This document shows, one piece after another, positions 1-7,400 of a stretch of 18,463 bases of DNA (within the stretch, counting starts at the first letter, position 1; every line of letters starts with the position of its first letter). The stretch comes from an uncultured Pirellulaceae bacterium (GTDB lineage Bacteria > Planctomycetota > Planctomycetia > Pirellulales > Pirellulaceae), in the NCBI GenBank assembly GCA_934255105.1, contig CAKQNH010000012.1, positions 1-18,463 on the forward strand. Direction: 5' to 3'. The position numbers and the translations under genes were made by a program. The notes beneath the pieces are model-generated. The model worked only from the letters and a program-made list of their open reading frames with translations, did no database searches and had not been told where the DNA came from.

Positions 1-104
1 CAAGCTGGAAGCTTATCCCACGGCTGACAAGCTGGAAGCTTATCCCACGGCTGACAAGCTGGAAGCTTATCCCACGGATGACAAGCTGGAAGCTTATCCC
101 ACGG
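1..104. repeat. Direct-repeat array, left (4 copies, 27-bp period)
   Basis: Four perfect copies of a 22-base core (begins CAAGCTGGAAGC, ends ATCCCACG) start at 1, 28, 55 and 82, separated by the 5-base spacers GCTGA, GCTGA and GATGA. The core contains a small inverted repeat, AAGCT-GGA-AGCTT. The array is cut by the left window edge, so its full length is unknown. The same core recurs in the same orientation at 1276-1445, on the far side of the GT10 gene. Apparent ORFs through it are by-products of the repeat. Confidence 0.97.
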
Positions 105-188
105 TTTCAACGTGATTCCCGAAGTATTTTGCTATTGAAAGCCATAGGTGGGATCGGGTATGTAGGTCTTGGTGTGCGCTCCCCTAAC

Positions 189-218
189 AGATCGACAGCA
201 GGCAGATCAACAGCAGGC
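189..218. repeat. Short tandem duplication before the GT10 start
   Basis: Two adjacent 15-base copies, AGATCGACAGCAGGC (189-203) and AGATCAACAGCAGGC (204-218), differ at one base. They end five bases before the ATG at 224, so they fill the ribosome-binding region. No clear Shine-Dalgarno sequence is visible there; AGCAGG is the best candidate. Confidence 0.8.
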
Positions 219-223
219 CAACG

Positions 224-1195
224 ATGCCACGTATCCTTGTTTCCGCGTCCTTTCCAGAAGCCGAGCTAGCCAGACAAACACCGGGCGGCAAAGGCCAGTG
301 GGAGGAATTTGAGTTCATCTTCTCGCCCACGTCCGAACCTGTCGATGGCTGGGTCGTCTGCGATAACTTGCGCACACCCCTGGAGCAACTCTGCCCGCCA
401 CAAAATACGCTGCTGCTCACATACGAACCAGCCAGCGTGCGCCGCTACCGCAGTCGCTTTACCAGCCAGTTCGGCCAGGTGTGGACCGCGCAAGACTGCA
501 TCTATCACCCACACGTGACCTATCGCAATGAAGGTCAACGCTGGTACTACGCTTTGCACCCCAGCCAAGCGCATCAAACGGCTTTGGGCTACGACCAGTT
601 AAGTAGTTTGGCCTGCCCTGAAAAACCCAAGCTGCTGAGTGTCATCTGCAGCACCAAGCAGCTTACCCCCGACCAGCGACAACGCATCCAATTCACGGAT
701 TTCTTGCAGGCTGAACTGGGCGATCAAATCGACGTGTTCGGGCATGGCCGACGCGGTGTAACCGATAAGGCCGATGCAATCTGGCCGTACAAGTACCATA
801 TCGTGCTGGAGAATGATCACAGTCAGCATCTCATGTCGGAGAAGCTGACCGATGCGTACCTAGGCTGGAGCTTTCCCATTTATTTTGGCGGTGGCGAAGC
901 CCACCATTGTTTTCCTGAAGGGAGCTTTGCCGCTATCGACATCTACCAACCTCAGCAGGCGCTGGCCATTATTCGCGATCTCATCCGTTCGTCTACTTAT
1001 GAAACGGCTCGCCCGACTGTCGCTGCAGCCCGCGAAGCTGTCCTCACCAAGCATAATTTATTTGCCATGTTGGCCAGCTATTGGCGGGAGAATCTAAGTC
1101 CCCAGCCTGCAAGGATGACTCGGCTATTGCCCAAGAACCATCGCGCCAGTCTGGTGCTTCAGCAGATAAGTCGCAATTTCCGCCGCGCGGCTTAG
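224..1195 (+). CDS. Probable GT10 (alpha-1,3-fucosyltransferase-type) glycosyltransferase
   Basis: This 323-residue protein has no signal peptide and no membrane segment, so it is probably cytoplasmic or peripheral. Residues 189-224 carry the GT10 signature: YKYHIVLEN, then a short variable stretch, then SEKL, then a hydrophobic stretch ending in PIYFGG. This matches the family's donor-binding pattern (YKF..xFEN...YxxEK...GxVPVxxG), with E196, N197, E206 and K207 as the equivalent residues. Family knowledge says such enzymes transfer fucose from GDP-fucose to surface glycans; the sugar and acceptor here are not determined. The first 180 residues are divergent, as expected for the acceptor-binding half. 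The gene stands alone between two identical repeat arrays and faces the convergent Ppx gene, with a terminator hairpin 41 bases past its stop. A related sugar-transferase specificity cannot be excluded. Confidence 0.75.
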   Translation: MPRILVSASFPEAELARQTPGGKGQWEEFEFIFSPTSEPVDGWVVCDNLRTPLEQLCPPQNTLLLTYEPASVRRYRSRFTSQFGQVWTAQDCIYHPHVTYRNEGQRWYYALHPSQAHQTALGYDQLSSLACPEKPKLLSVICSTKQLTPDQRQRIQFTDFLQAELGDQIDVFGHGRRGVTDKADAIWPYKYHIVLENDHSQHLMSEKLTDAYLGWSFPIYFGGGEAHHCFPEGSFAAIDIYQPQQALAIIRDLIRSSTYETARPTVAAAREAVLTKHNLFAMLASYWRENLSPQPARMTRLLPKNHRASLVLQQISRNFRRAA

Positions 1196-1236
1196 GAGGC
1201 TGCCAGAGTTAAGTTTTGGGGTTGGAGAAAAAGTAG

Positions 1237-1259
1237 CGCAAGCTTCTAGCTTGCGTTTT
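1237..1259. terminator. Rho-independent terminator, probably bidirectional
   Basis: A perfect 8-bp stem, CGCAAGCT (1237-1244) and AGCTTGCG (1248-1255), closes a TCT triloop and is followed by TTTT (1256-1259). On the other strand the hairpin is followed shortly by a T run, because the plus strand reads GAAAAA just upstream. It lies between the convergent GT10 and Ppx genes and could stop both transcripts, although the direct-repeat array lies between it and the Ppx gene. Confidence 0.7.
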
Positions 1260-1275
1260 ATGAGTAGTTTCATGA

Positions 1276-1445
1276 CAAGCTGGAAGCTTATCCCACGACA
1301 AGCTGGAAGCTTATCCCACGGGGTGACAAGCTGGAAGCTTATCCCACGACAAGCTGGAAGCTTATCCCACGGGGTGACAAGCTGGAAGCTTATCCCACGA
1401 CAAGCTGGAAGCTTATCCCACGACAAGCTAGAAGCTTATCCCACG
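1276..1445. repeat. Direct-repeat array, right (7 copies)
   Basis: Seven copies of the same 22-base core as at 1-104 start at 1276, 1299, 1327, 1350, 1378, 1401 and 1424. Start-to-start distances are 23, 28, 23, 28, 23 and 23, because the spacer is alternately a single A or GGGTGA. This gives a 51-bp higher-order unit. Six copies are perfect; the last has A for G (CAAGCTAGAAGC). The array ends directly at the Ppx stop codon (1451-1453). Confidence 0.97.
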
Positions 1446-1450
1446 GGGTG

Positions 1451-3031
1451 CTAGCGGCGAGTGGGGCGGATTTGGACGGGCAGACCGTACGTCTCTTCGA
1501 ACAGGTTACCACTTTGCCGCAAGGCAAGCTGCTCGACTGAAACGTCTTCGACGCCTTTGGCGATAACCACCAACTTCTTACCATCGCTACGGCAGTGAAT
1601 GTCGTTGATGCGACCGCTGCGGGAATCGTCCAACGCAATGGCCAGTCTCAAAATGGCCGCTAGTTTGGATACCGCCACGCGATCGGCTCGGTCCAGGGCT
1701 GAATAGCCATCGTGCTGTGGCTGCGGGCTGCTGCGGCGATGGTAGCGCGCGACCAACGCAACCAGCAATACATCCTTGCGGCTCAATCCAAACAGCTCGC
1801 TGTTGCGAATGACATACATCGCATGTTTGTGGTTGCTGCGGGCATTGATATACGTTCCCACCTCGTGCAGCAATGCGGCCAGATACAAGATCAACTCCAT
1901 CTTCGGTTCCAACTGGTGCTCCGCTTGCAATTCGGAGAATAACTTGCGGCACAGCGTGGCGACGTGTCGAGCATGCTTCTCCTGGAAATCGAAACGCCTT
2001 CCTAGGCTGATGGCCGAGCGAATGATCTGGCTGCGAAAGTTGGCCGTCCACACATCGCGGATGGCCATATCTTGCAGCAGCCCATCGCGCAGATTGGTGT
2101 CGGCGATGGCGATCTCTTGTTGCGCAAAGCCGCGCGCGATTAGGACGTAGCTCAGTAGAGCTGGCGCGATGGTTTCCGCGTCTTGAAAGCTGATGCCATA
2201 CTTACGCACCGCCTCGTCATCGCTCATGACCAACATTTTGCGAGTGAAGGCGCTCAGTTGGTCGACCGATAGATAGGACAGGCTGGTTGGCTCAAAGGAC
2301 TCCAGTAGATTGGCTGCGGCGAAGCGAACGTCGCCACCGATAGCGACCATCTCCAGTGGAGTATCGCGCGGCACGTGTTCGAGAATCTGTGCTACGACGC
2401 GCTCGATTTGGCTCTCCATGATCGCGCGCTGCTTGGTCGGAGGTGCATCGTACTTTTCCAGCATCTCCAGCAGGCGTAGCGACCCTAGTCGATAGGTATG
2501 CGAAAACAACACGTTACCCGCCTGGACCACTAGCACTTCGGTGCTGCCACCCCCAACTTCAACCACCACGCATTTGCTGTTGGCCAGGCGCGGATCGGAC
2601 TGCAGCAGCGGCTGAATGCCCATGTAGGTAATGCGATTGACCTCCGCCTCGTCCAGCGGTTCCACGTCGATGCCGGTAGCGATGTAGACGCGATCCAAAA
2701 ACGCCAAGCGATTTATGGCCTCACGCACTGCACTGGTCGCGATCACTCGCATTTGATCGGGCCGCGTGATGCCGTATTCGGCCAATAGGCGGCGATAGCT
2801 CTTGAGCACCCGTACGCACTGTTCGATCGAGCTCTTGCGAATGCGGCGCTGCGTAAAAGTATCCTTGCCCAGTGTGACAGCCTGGGACAGACTCTCCAAG
2901 ACTCGCACATTGCCATCGCCATCGATGTCCGCGATGGCCATGCGCACGCTGGTCGCCCCGATGTCGATTACAGCAACCACACGTTTTTCTTGAATGGGAT
3001 GGGAGGCAGAGCGCGCTGGAGTGGTCGACAT
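1451..3031 (-). CDS. Exopolyphosphatase / guanosine pentaphosphatase (Ppx/GppA) family
   Basis: At 526 residues this is close to E. coli Ppx (about 513). The N-terminal ASKHA fold shows phosphate-loop motif 1 (VIDIGATSVRMAI, residues 21-33) and motif 2 (VVEVGGGSTEV, 156-166). The SAVREA segment and the acidic EAEVNR stretch (128-133) lie between them and probably contain the catalytic glutamate. The C-terminal half is HD-type, with LLHEVGTYIN (H389/E390; HE rather than HD, as I recall also for E. coli Ppx), followed by an HKHAMYVI helix and ARYHRR. A final domain-IV-like segment follows. Expected activity is processive removal of phosphate from polyphosphate and/or conversion of pppGpp to ppGpp in the cytoplasm; the sequence alone does not separate the two. 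The ATG is followed by a non-conserved 17-residue tail before the first strand. No strong ribosome-binding site is visible. Confidence 0.93.
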   Translation of the reverse strand: MSTTPARSASHPIQEKRVVAVIDIGATSVRMAIADIDGDGNVRVLESLSQAVTLGKDTFTQRRIRKSSIEQCVRVLKSYRRLLAEYGITRPDQMRVIATSAVREAINRLAFLDRVYIATGIDVEPLDEAEVNRITYMGIQPLLQSDPRLANSKCVVVEVGGGSTEVLVVQAGNVLFSHTYRLGSLRLLEMLEKYDAPPTKQRAIMESQIERVVAQILEHVPRDTPLEMVAIGGDVRFAAANLLESFEPTSLSYLSVDQLSAFTRKMLVMSDDEAVRKYGISFQDAETIAPALLSYVLIARGFAQQEIAIADTNLRDGLLQDMAIRDVWTANFRSQIIRSAISLGRRFDFQEKHARHVATLCRKLFSELQAEHQLEPKMELILYLAALLHEVGTYINARSNHKHAMYVIRNSELFGLSRKDVLLVALVARYHRRSSPQPQHDGYSALDRADRVAVSKLAAILRLAIALDDSRSGRINDIHCRSDGKKLVVIAKGVEDVSVEQLALRQSGNLFEETYGLPVQIRPTRR

Positions 3032-3102
3032 AAAGTGGAGAGAGCTAAGGTAAGGAGAGTGAAGGTAAAAAGTTGACTAAGCATCGTGAGAAAAATTACT
3101 GT

Positions 3103-3168
3103 GGTAGCCGAAGTCGCCAGACTTTGGACAAACCAATCGGAGTCCAAAGCCTGGCGACTTCGGCTACC
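3103..3168. repeat. Long inverted repeat (REP-like), 27-bp arms
   Basis: The left arm (3103-3129, starting GGTAGCCGAAGTCGCCAG) and right arm (3142-3168, ending CTTCGGCTACC) are complementary at 26 of 27 positions, with a single A-C mismatch. The loop is 12 bases. There is no trailing T run on either side, so it is not a classical terminator. It sits between the Ppx start and the 3' end of the truncated MFS gene, both on the minus strand, and could act on their shared RNA. From memory, the GTAGCCGAAGTCGCCAG word is common in Pirellulaceae intergenic DNA. Confidence 0.95.
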
Positions 3169-3226
3169 GATATCTGCGGCAGTTGTTTTCCGCCCGCTGT
3201 TAAGACTCTATTCTAGCCAGTCCGGC

Positions 3227-3367
3227 TCACAAAGTGGAATTCGGCGCCGGCCGTAGCAAAAAGGACAGGCCAATGGCCAGCAAACCGAAGAATACGGCGA
3301 CCCAACCCGCCAGCCAGTAAAGTGTCAGTGGGCCGCCGGGGAATTCTTCGCCGATTTCATCCAGCCA
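3227..3367 (-). pseudogene. Out-of-frame membrane-segment remnant beside the MFS gene
   Basis: Just after a TAG (3368-3370), in a different frame from the MFS gene and overlapping its last codons, the minus strand reads 46 open codons. They begin WLDEIGEEFPGGPLTLYW, continue with a strongly hydrophobic stretch (WVAVFFGLLAIGLSFLL) and end RPAPNSTL before TGA. There is no start codon. This looks like the C-terminal end of a membrane protein: a short loop, one transmembrane helix and a basic cytoplasmic tail. It is probably the leftover 3' end of a transporter after deletion or frameshift. Whether it belonged to this MFS gene or to another protein is not resolved. Confidence 0.5.
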
Positions 3368-4275
3368 CTAATATTCATCGTTAGCAGCGCGAAGATTCCT
3401 GCCACAGCATAGATGACCGGCAGGTGTTTGGAGGCTAAACCACTGTTGGCTTGCAGGTAGGGTGCGATGAAGGGGACGATCATAAATGTGCCGAACACCA
3501 TGGTCAACATGAATGCGAAGGACCACAGATGGTTGGGCTGGCTGGCCACGTCGCGAAGCAACCTTAGCGGATGAACGTGATGATCGCGATGCGTCCCCGG
3601 CAAGGATGGGAGCAGGTAGAACGCCGCCGCCAGGACCAACGTGCCAAAAGCCGCAATGGCGACAAAGGGTGTGCCGAAATGCTGAAAGGCATTGGCGATC
3701 GACAGTCCAATAGGCAAACCGATAGTCGATGCAAAGGCAAAGGATGAGGTAACGATTCCGATCGCCCGGCCGCGCCGTTGCTCGGGGATGAGGTCGACGA
3801 TGAAGGCCATCACAGTAGACGCTACAATGCCTCCACACAGACCGGCCAGTCCGCGCGCCAGCAGCAGATGTTCGTAGTTGGGAGCGAGACCACAATACAA
3901 GGTTGTTGCCAAAAAGCCAATGAATGCAATCAGCATTGTGCGGCGGCGATCGAAGCGGTCGATCACTGTCGCCGCCACAATCCCAGCCATCGTGGCGCAT
4001 AGCCCATAGGCGGAAACGACAAAGCCAAACTGTCGTGGAGTGATGGATAGCTCGTGGCGCAGCAGATCGCCCAGCGGCATGACGATCACAAAATCGAGGA
4101 TATGGACGAAATTGATGGCTGACAGCAGCACTAAGCGCCACTCGTCGCGCGTTAACGGGCTAACTGCTGGCTTGATCAATGAGATGCTTAGGAAGATAGG
4201 TGGAATGTGGCATGCCGAGCTGGACAATTGTAGTTTTCTCAGCCCCGCCGCACAGGTGCCAGCGATGCTTAGCAT
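3325..4275 (-). CDS. MFS transporter, C-terminally truncated (possible pseudogene)
   Basis: This 316-residue membrane protein has DHA/AraJ-like MFS features. TM1 is LLSAINFVHILDFVIVMPL. The loop after TM2 carries a DRFDRRRT motif, the usual MFS loop 2-3 signature. TM4 contains LARGLAGLCGGIVAS, and PEQRRGRAIGI precedes TM5. About eight membrane segments can be counted, the last being LPVIYAVAGIFALLTMNI. The reading frame then ends in a short polar tail, where the family normally has four more helices (about 390-400 residues). The only ATG is at 4275 and gives an unusually long leader of about 45 residues; a TTG at 4179 would give a more typical N-terminus, but neither start has a good ribosome-binding site. 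The substrate cannot be inferred. With half of the C-domain missing, transport activity is doubtful. Confidence 0.7.
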   Translation of the reverse strand: MLSIAGTCAAGLRKLQLSSSACHIPPIFLSISLIKPAVSPLTRDEWRLVLLSAINFVHILDFVIVMPLGDLLRHELSITPRQFGFVVSAYGLCATMAGIVAATVIDRFDRRRTMLIAFIGFLATTLYCGLAPNYEHLLLARGLAGLCGGIVASTVMAFIVDLIPEQRRGRAIGIVTSSFAFASTIGLPIGLSIANAFQHFGTPFVAIAAFGTLVLAAAFYLLPSLPGTHRDHHVHPLRLLRDVASQPNHLWSFAFMLTMVFGTFMIVPFIAPYLQANSGLASKHLPVIYAVAGIFALLTMNISGWMKSAKNSPAAH

Positions 4276-4401
4276 TAGCGTGTAGAATAGCCTGGACGCT
4301 ACTTCCGCTACGAAAAATCGTGAAATCCACCTGGGAGAAATGCCAACGGTCTATCCTCCCGCCAATCCTACCACTGCCAACCTCCGCTTGAGGCACCCAG
4401 C

Positions 4402-7400
4402 ATGCATTGTCTATTCAACTCCCAGCGTTCGTTCCTCAGCTTCATGCCGTACCTAATTGCATGCGTAGCAGTTAGCCCCGTTTTCGCCGACCCACCCAAT
4501 TGGGATAAGTATTTCGAGCAAGAGGTTTCGCGAGCCGAGGCGGCGACTCATGCGGATCTAGCTTCTGTGACCAAGGAGAATTGGGAGGAGAAGAAGCTGG
4601 AGTGGCGTGGGGAATTGTTGGAAATGTTGGGTTTGGCCCCTTTGCCCGAGAAGACAGATCTGCACACTACGATTGTCGGGTCAATCCACCATGATGGTCT
4701 GACAATCGAACGCTTGCATTATCAATCGCGTCCTGGTTTGTACGTCGCGGCCAACCTCTATCTGCCGCAGGGCGAAGCGCCCAAGCAGGGGTGGCCAGCG
4801 GTGCTGTATGTCTGCGGTCACGCCAGCGTGAAAGATGCTGGGCGAACTTTGGGCAACAAGACGGCCTACCAGCATCACGGTTTGTGGTTTGCCCGGCACG
4901 GCGTCGCCTGCTTGATCATCGATACGGTACAGTTGGGCGAATTGAACGGCGAACATCACGGCACGTATAAACTCGGCCGCTGGGATTGGATCAGTCGCGG
5001 CTACACCCCGGCCGGGGTCGAGGCCTGGAATGCGGTCCGCGCAATTGATCTCTTGGAAAGTTGGCCGGGCATCGACGGTTCGCGGATCGGCATCACCGGC
5101 CGCAGCGGGGGAGGTGCCTACAGTTGGTATGCCGCGGCCATCGATGAACGCATTCGCGTTGCCGTGCCCGTAGCGGGTATTACCGACTTGCGCAATCACA
5201 TCGTCGATGGTTGTGTCGGCGGGCATTGCGACTGCATGTACATGGTTAATTATTTTGGTTGGGACTACCCCAAGCTAGCCGCGCTAATTGCGCCGCGACC
5301 GCTGCTCTTTAGCAATTCCGACACGGACGGAATCTTCCCTCTGGATGGTGTCATGCGCACGCACCGCGAGCTGGCCAAGTTGTACGCTAAGCTCGGCAAG
5401 TCAGCGAACTATGGTGTGCTCATCACCCCAGGTCCGCACAAAGATACGCAGGAGCTACAGGTGGGTGCTTTTCGCTGGATCCTGCGTACGCTGCAAGGAG
5501 AAACGCCGATCGTTTCCGATGCGGCGCTGAAGGAACTGGAGCCGACAGACTTGGCGGTCTTCGAGCATGAAGCTCCGGCGGACGAGCGAGTAGCCGCCGT
5601 TGGTAGCTGGTTTGTCGACTCGGCAAAAACCGTTTCCGACCAACAGCAAGCGGCAGATTTATTCCGCCAGCAGTGGCTACCCGCCCTGAGTCGCACCGCT
5701 CTGTCGCTACCATTGAATGCACTCAACGAGGCACCGCAATTTACAGCCACACCACTACAACAGAAGCCCGCTGGCAGCCAAAGCACGGCTCGTGCAATGC
5801 AACTGCATCAAGCTGAACTGGCTGATGGATTGACGATTTCCGTTCTGGAAATTGGCCCTGCGCACAGCGATCCAAACAATGGCACTGGCGCTGCTGTGGT
5901 ACATATCGGCACGATGAACGATCTGGCCTGCGACGAGCAATCGTGCCTGGATTTCACTGCTCAACCGGCCACTGCTGAGCTTCTCGATCGGCAGCCTCAG
6001 GCGACTCACTATTTTATTCACACGCGCGGTTCGAATTGGCAGCAAGCCGATTTGACGGTCAAAGACCGGACTCAAATCGTCCGCCGCTTTTACCTGCTGG
6101 GCCAATCCCCTGAAGCGCGACAACTAGCCGATGTACTGATTGGACTACAACTGGTGAAACACTTGGAGCATGATCGCCAGCAAGAGCCGACTGCGACGGT
6201 GACTCTTTCGGGTACTGGCCGCGCGGCGGCTATCGCTACGCTGGCTGGGCTGTTGTGTGAGGCGCAGGTCAATGCAGAGCTGCCCAAGATTGCCGAGCTG
6301 CGGATTGCCGACTACCCCACCGATCCACTGCTGGCACCGATGCTGCCAGGCCTGCTGCGAGTCTGCGACTACGCCAGTCTGCTAGCCGCCGCACAGGCTA
6401 GCTTTAAGGTCGTGGTAGATAACCAAGCGGACGACGACGTGAGGGCGAATCGACTGCTGGTCGACTCGTCGGTTGAACCTCAGCAGGCCAATGGCCTGAA
6501 GATTGTCGAGGTCAGCCCGCACTCGGCGCGAATCTGGGTGCGAGCCACGCGCTGGGCATTGCCCAATCTAGGCGACCTGCCCGCAGTTCAGTTCCCGCCG
6601 AAGGCTGAGGCTTCTCAGGCCAGTGGCAGTACTGCCGGGTCGAATAATCTCAGGCGGATGCATCCCATTCTGCCGGATTCTGGTGTCGATGGTTTGCAGT
6701 ACGCAGTTCCAGGCGTGCCGGCTGAAGTTCGCGTCGGCTATCGCAGTGGCTCGGGGGACTGGAGCTATTCCAACTGGGGCGCGGTCGACGCGAACAGCGA
6801 TTACTCGGCGCTCGTTGAAATCGCCGACCTGCAACCCGGCAAAGTCTATTCCCTGCGCACGGAAGCTCGTGCGGTTGGCAGTCCTAAGGTCAGCAGCACG
6901 CTCACGGGGCAGATGAAAACGCTCCCGGCAGACGATTCGACGGGTGACTTCCGGTTGGCCATCGGGACTTGTCAGGACTTCCCGGATCGCGACGGCCCAC
7001 ATGGCTTCGACCTCTACCGCACGATGACCAAACGCAACACGGACGCTTTCATTATGGCCGGAGATGTGGTGTATTATGACCGACTGGCGCGCAGCGTACC
7101 GCTGGCCAACTATCATTGGCAGCGGACCTATTCATTGCCGACACTAGTCGATTTCCATCGCCACACGCCGACATTTTTTCTGAAGGACGATCACGATACG
7201 TATGTCGATGACAGTTGGCCTGGGCAGCGACACGACTGGACGGAAGAGTTCACGTTTGAAGACGGCCAGCGCATCTTCTTACAGCAGACGGGTTTGCCTT
7301 CGCCTGCATATCGTACATTCCACGTTGGGCGCGATCTGCAAGTTTGGTTGATGGAGGGACGCGACTTCCGCAGCCCCAACGACTCCGCCGATGGACCGGA

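Noticed and set aside
135..164. Possible sigma-70-like promoter (TTGAAA, 18 bases, TATGTA) before the GT10 gene
   Set aside because: The -35 is fair but the -10 matches only three of six positions; not strong enough to list as a feature.
1..1445. Repeat arrays as CRISPR
   Set aside because: Spacers are 1-6 bases and repetitive, not unique 30-40-base spacers, and there is no cas gene.
1124..1454. Open frames through the 22-base repeat on both strands
   Set aside because: They exist only because the repeat lacks stops; the products are short repeated peptides overlapping the array and the GT10 end, with no start signal.
3368..4141. 257-codon minus-strand frame inside the MFS gene
   Set aside because: It is a shadow frame: the overlapping frame has clear MFS helices and motifs, while this one is Arg/Pro/His-rich with no membrane segments.
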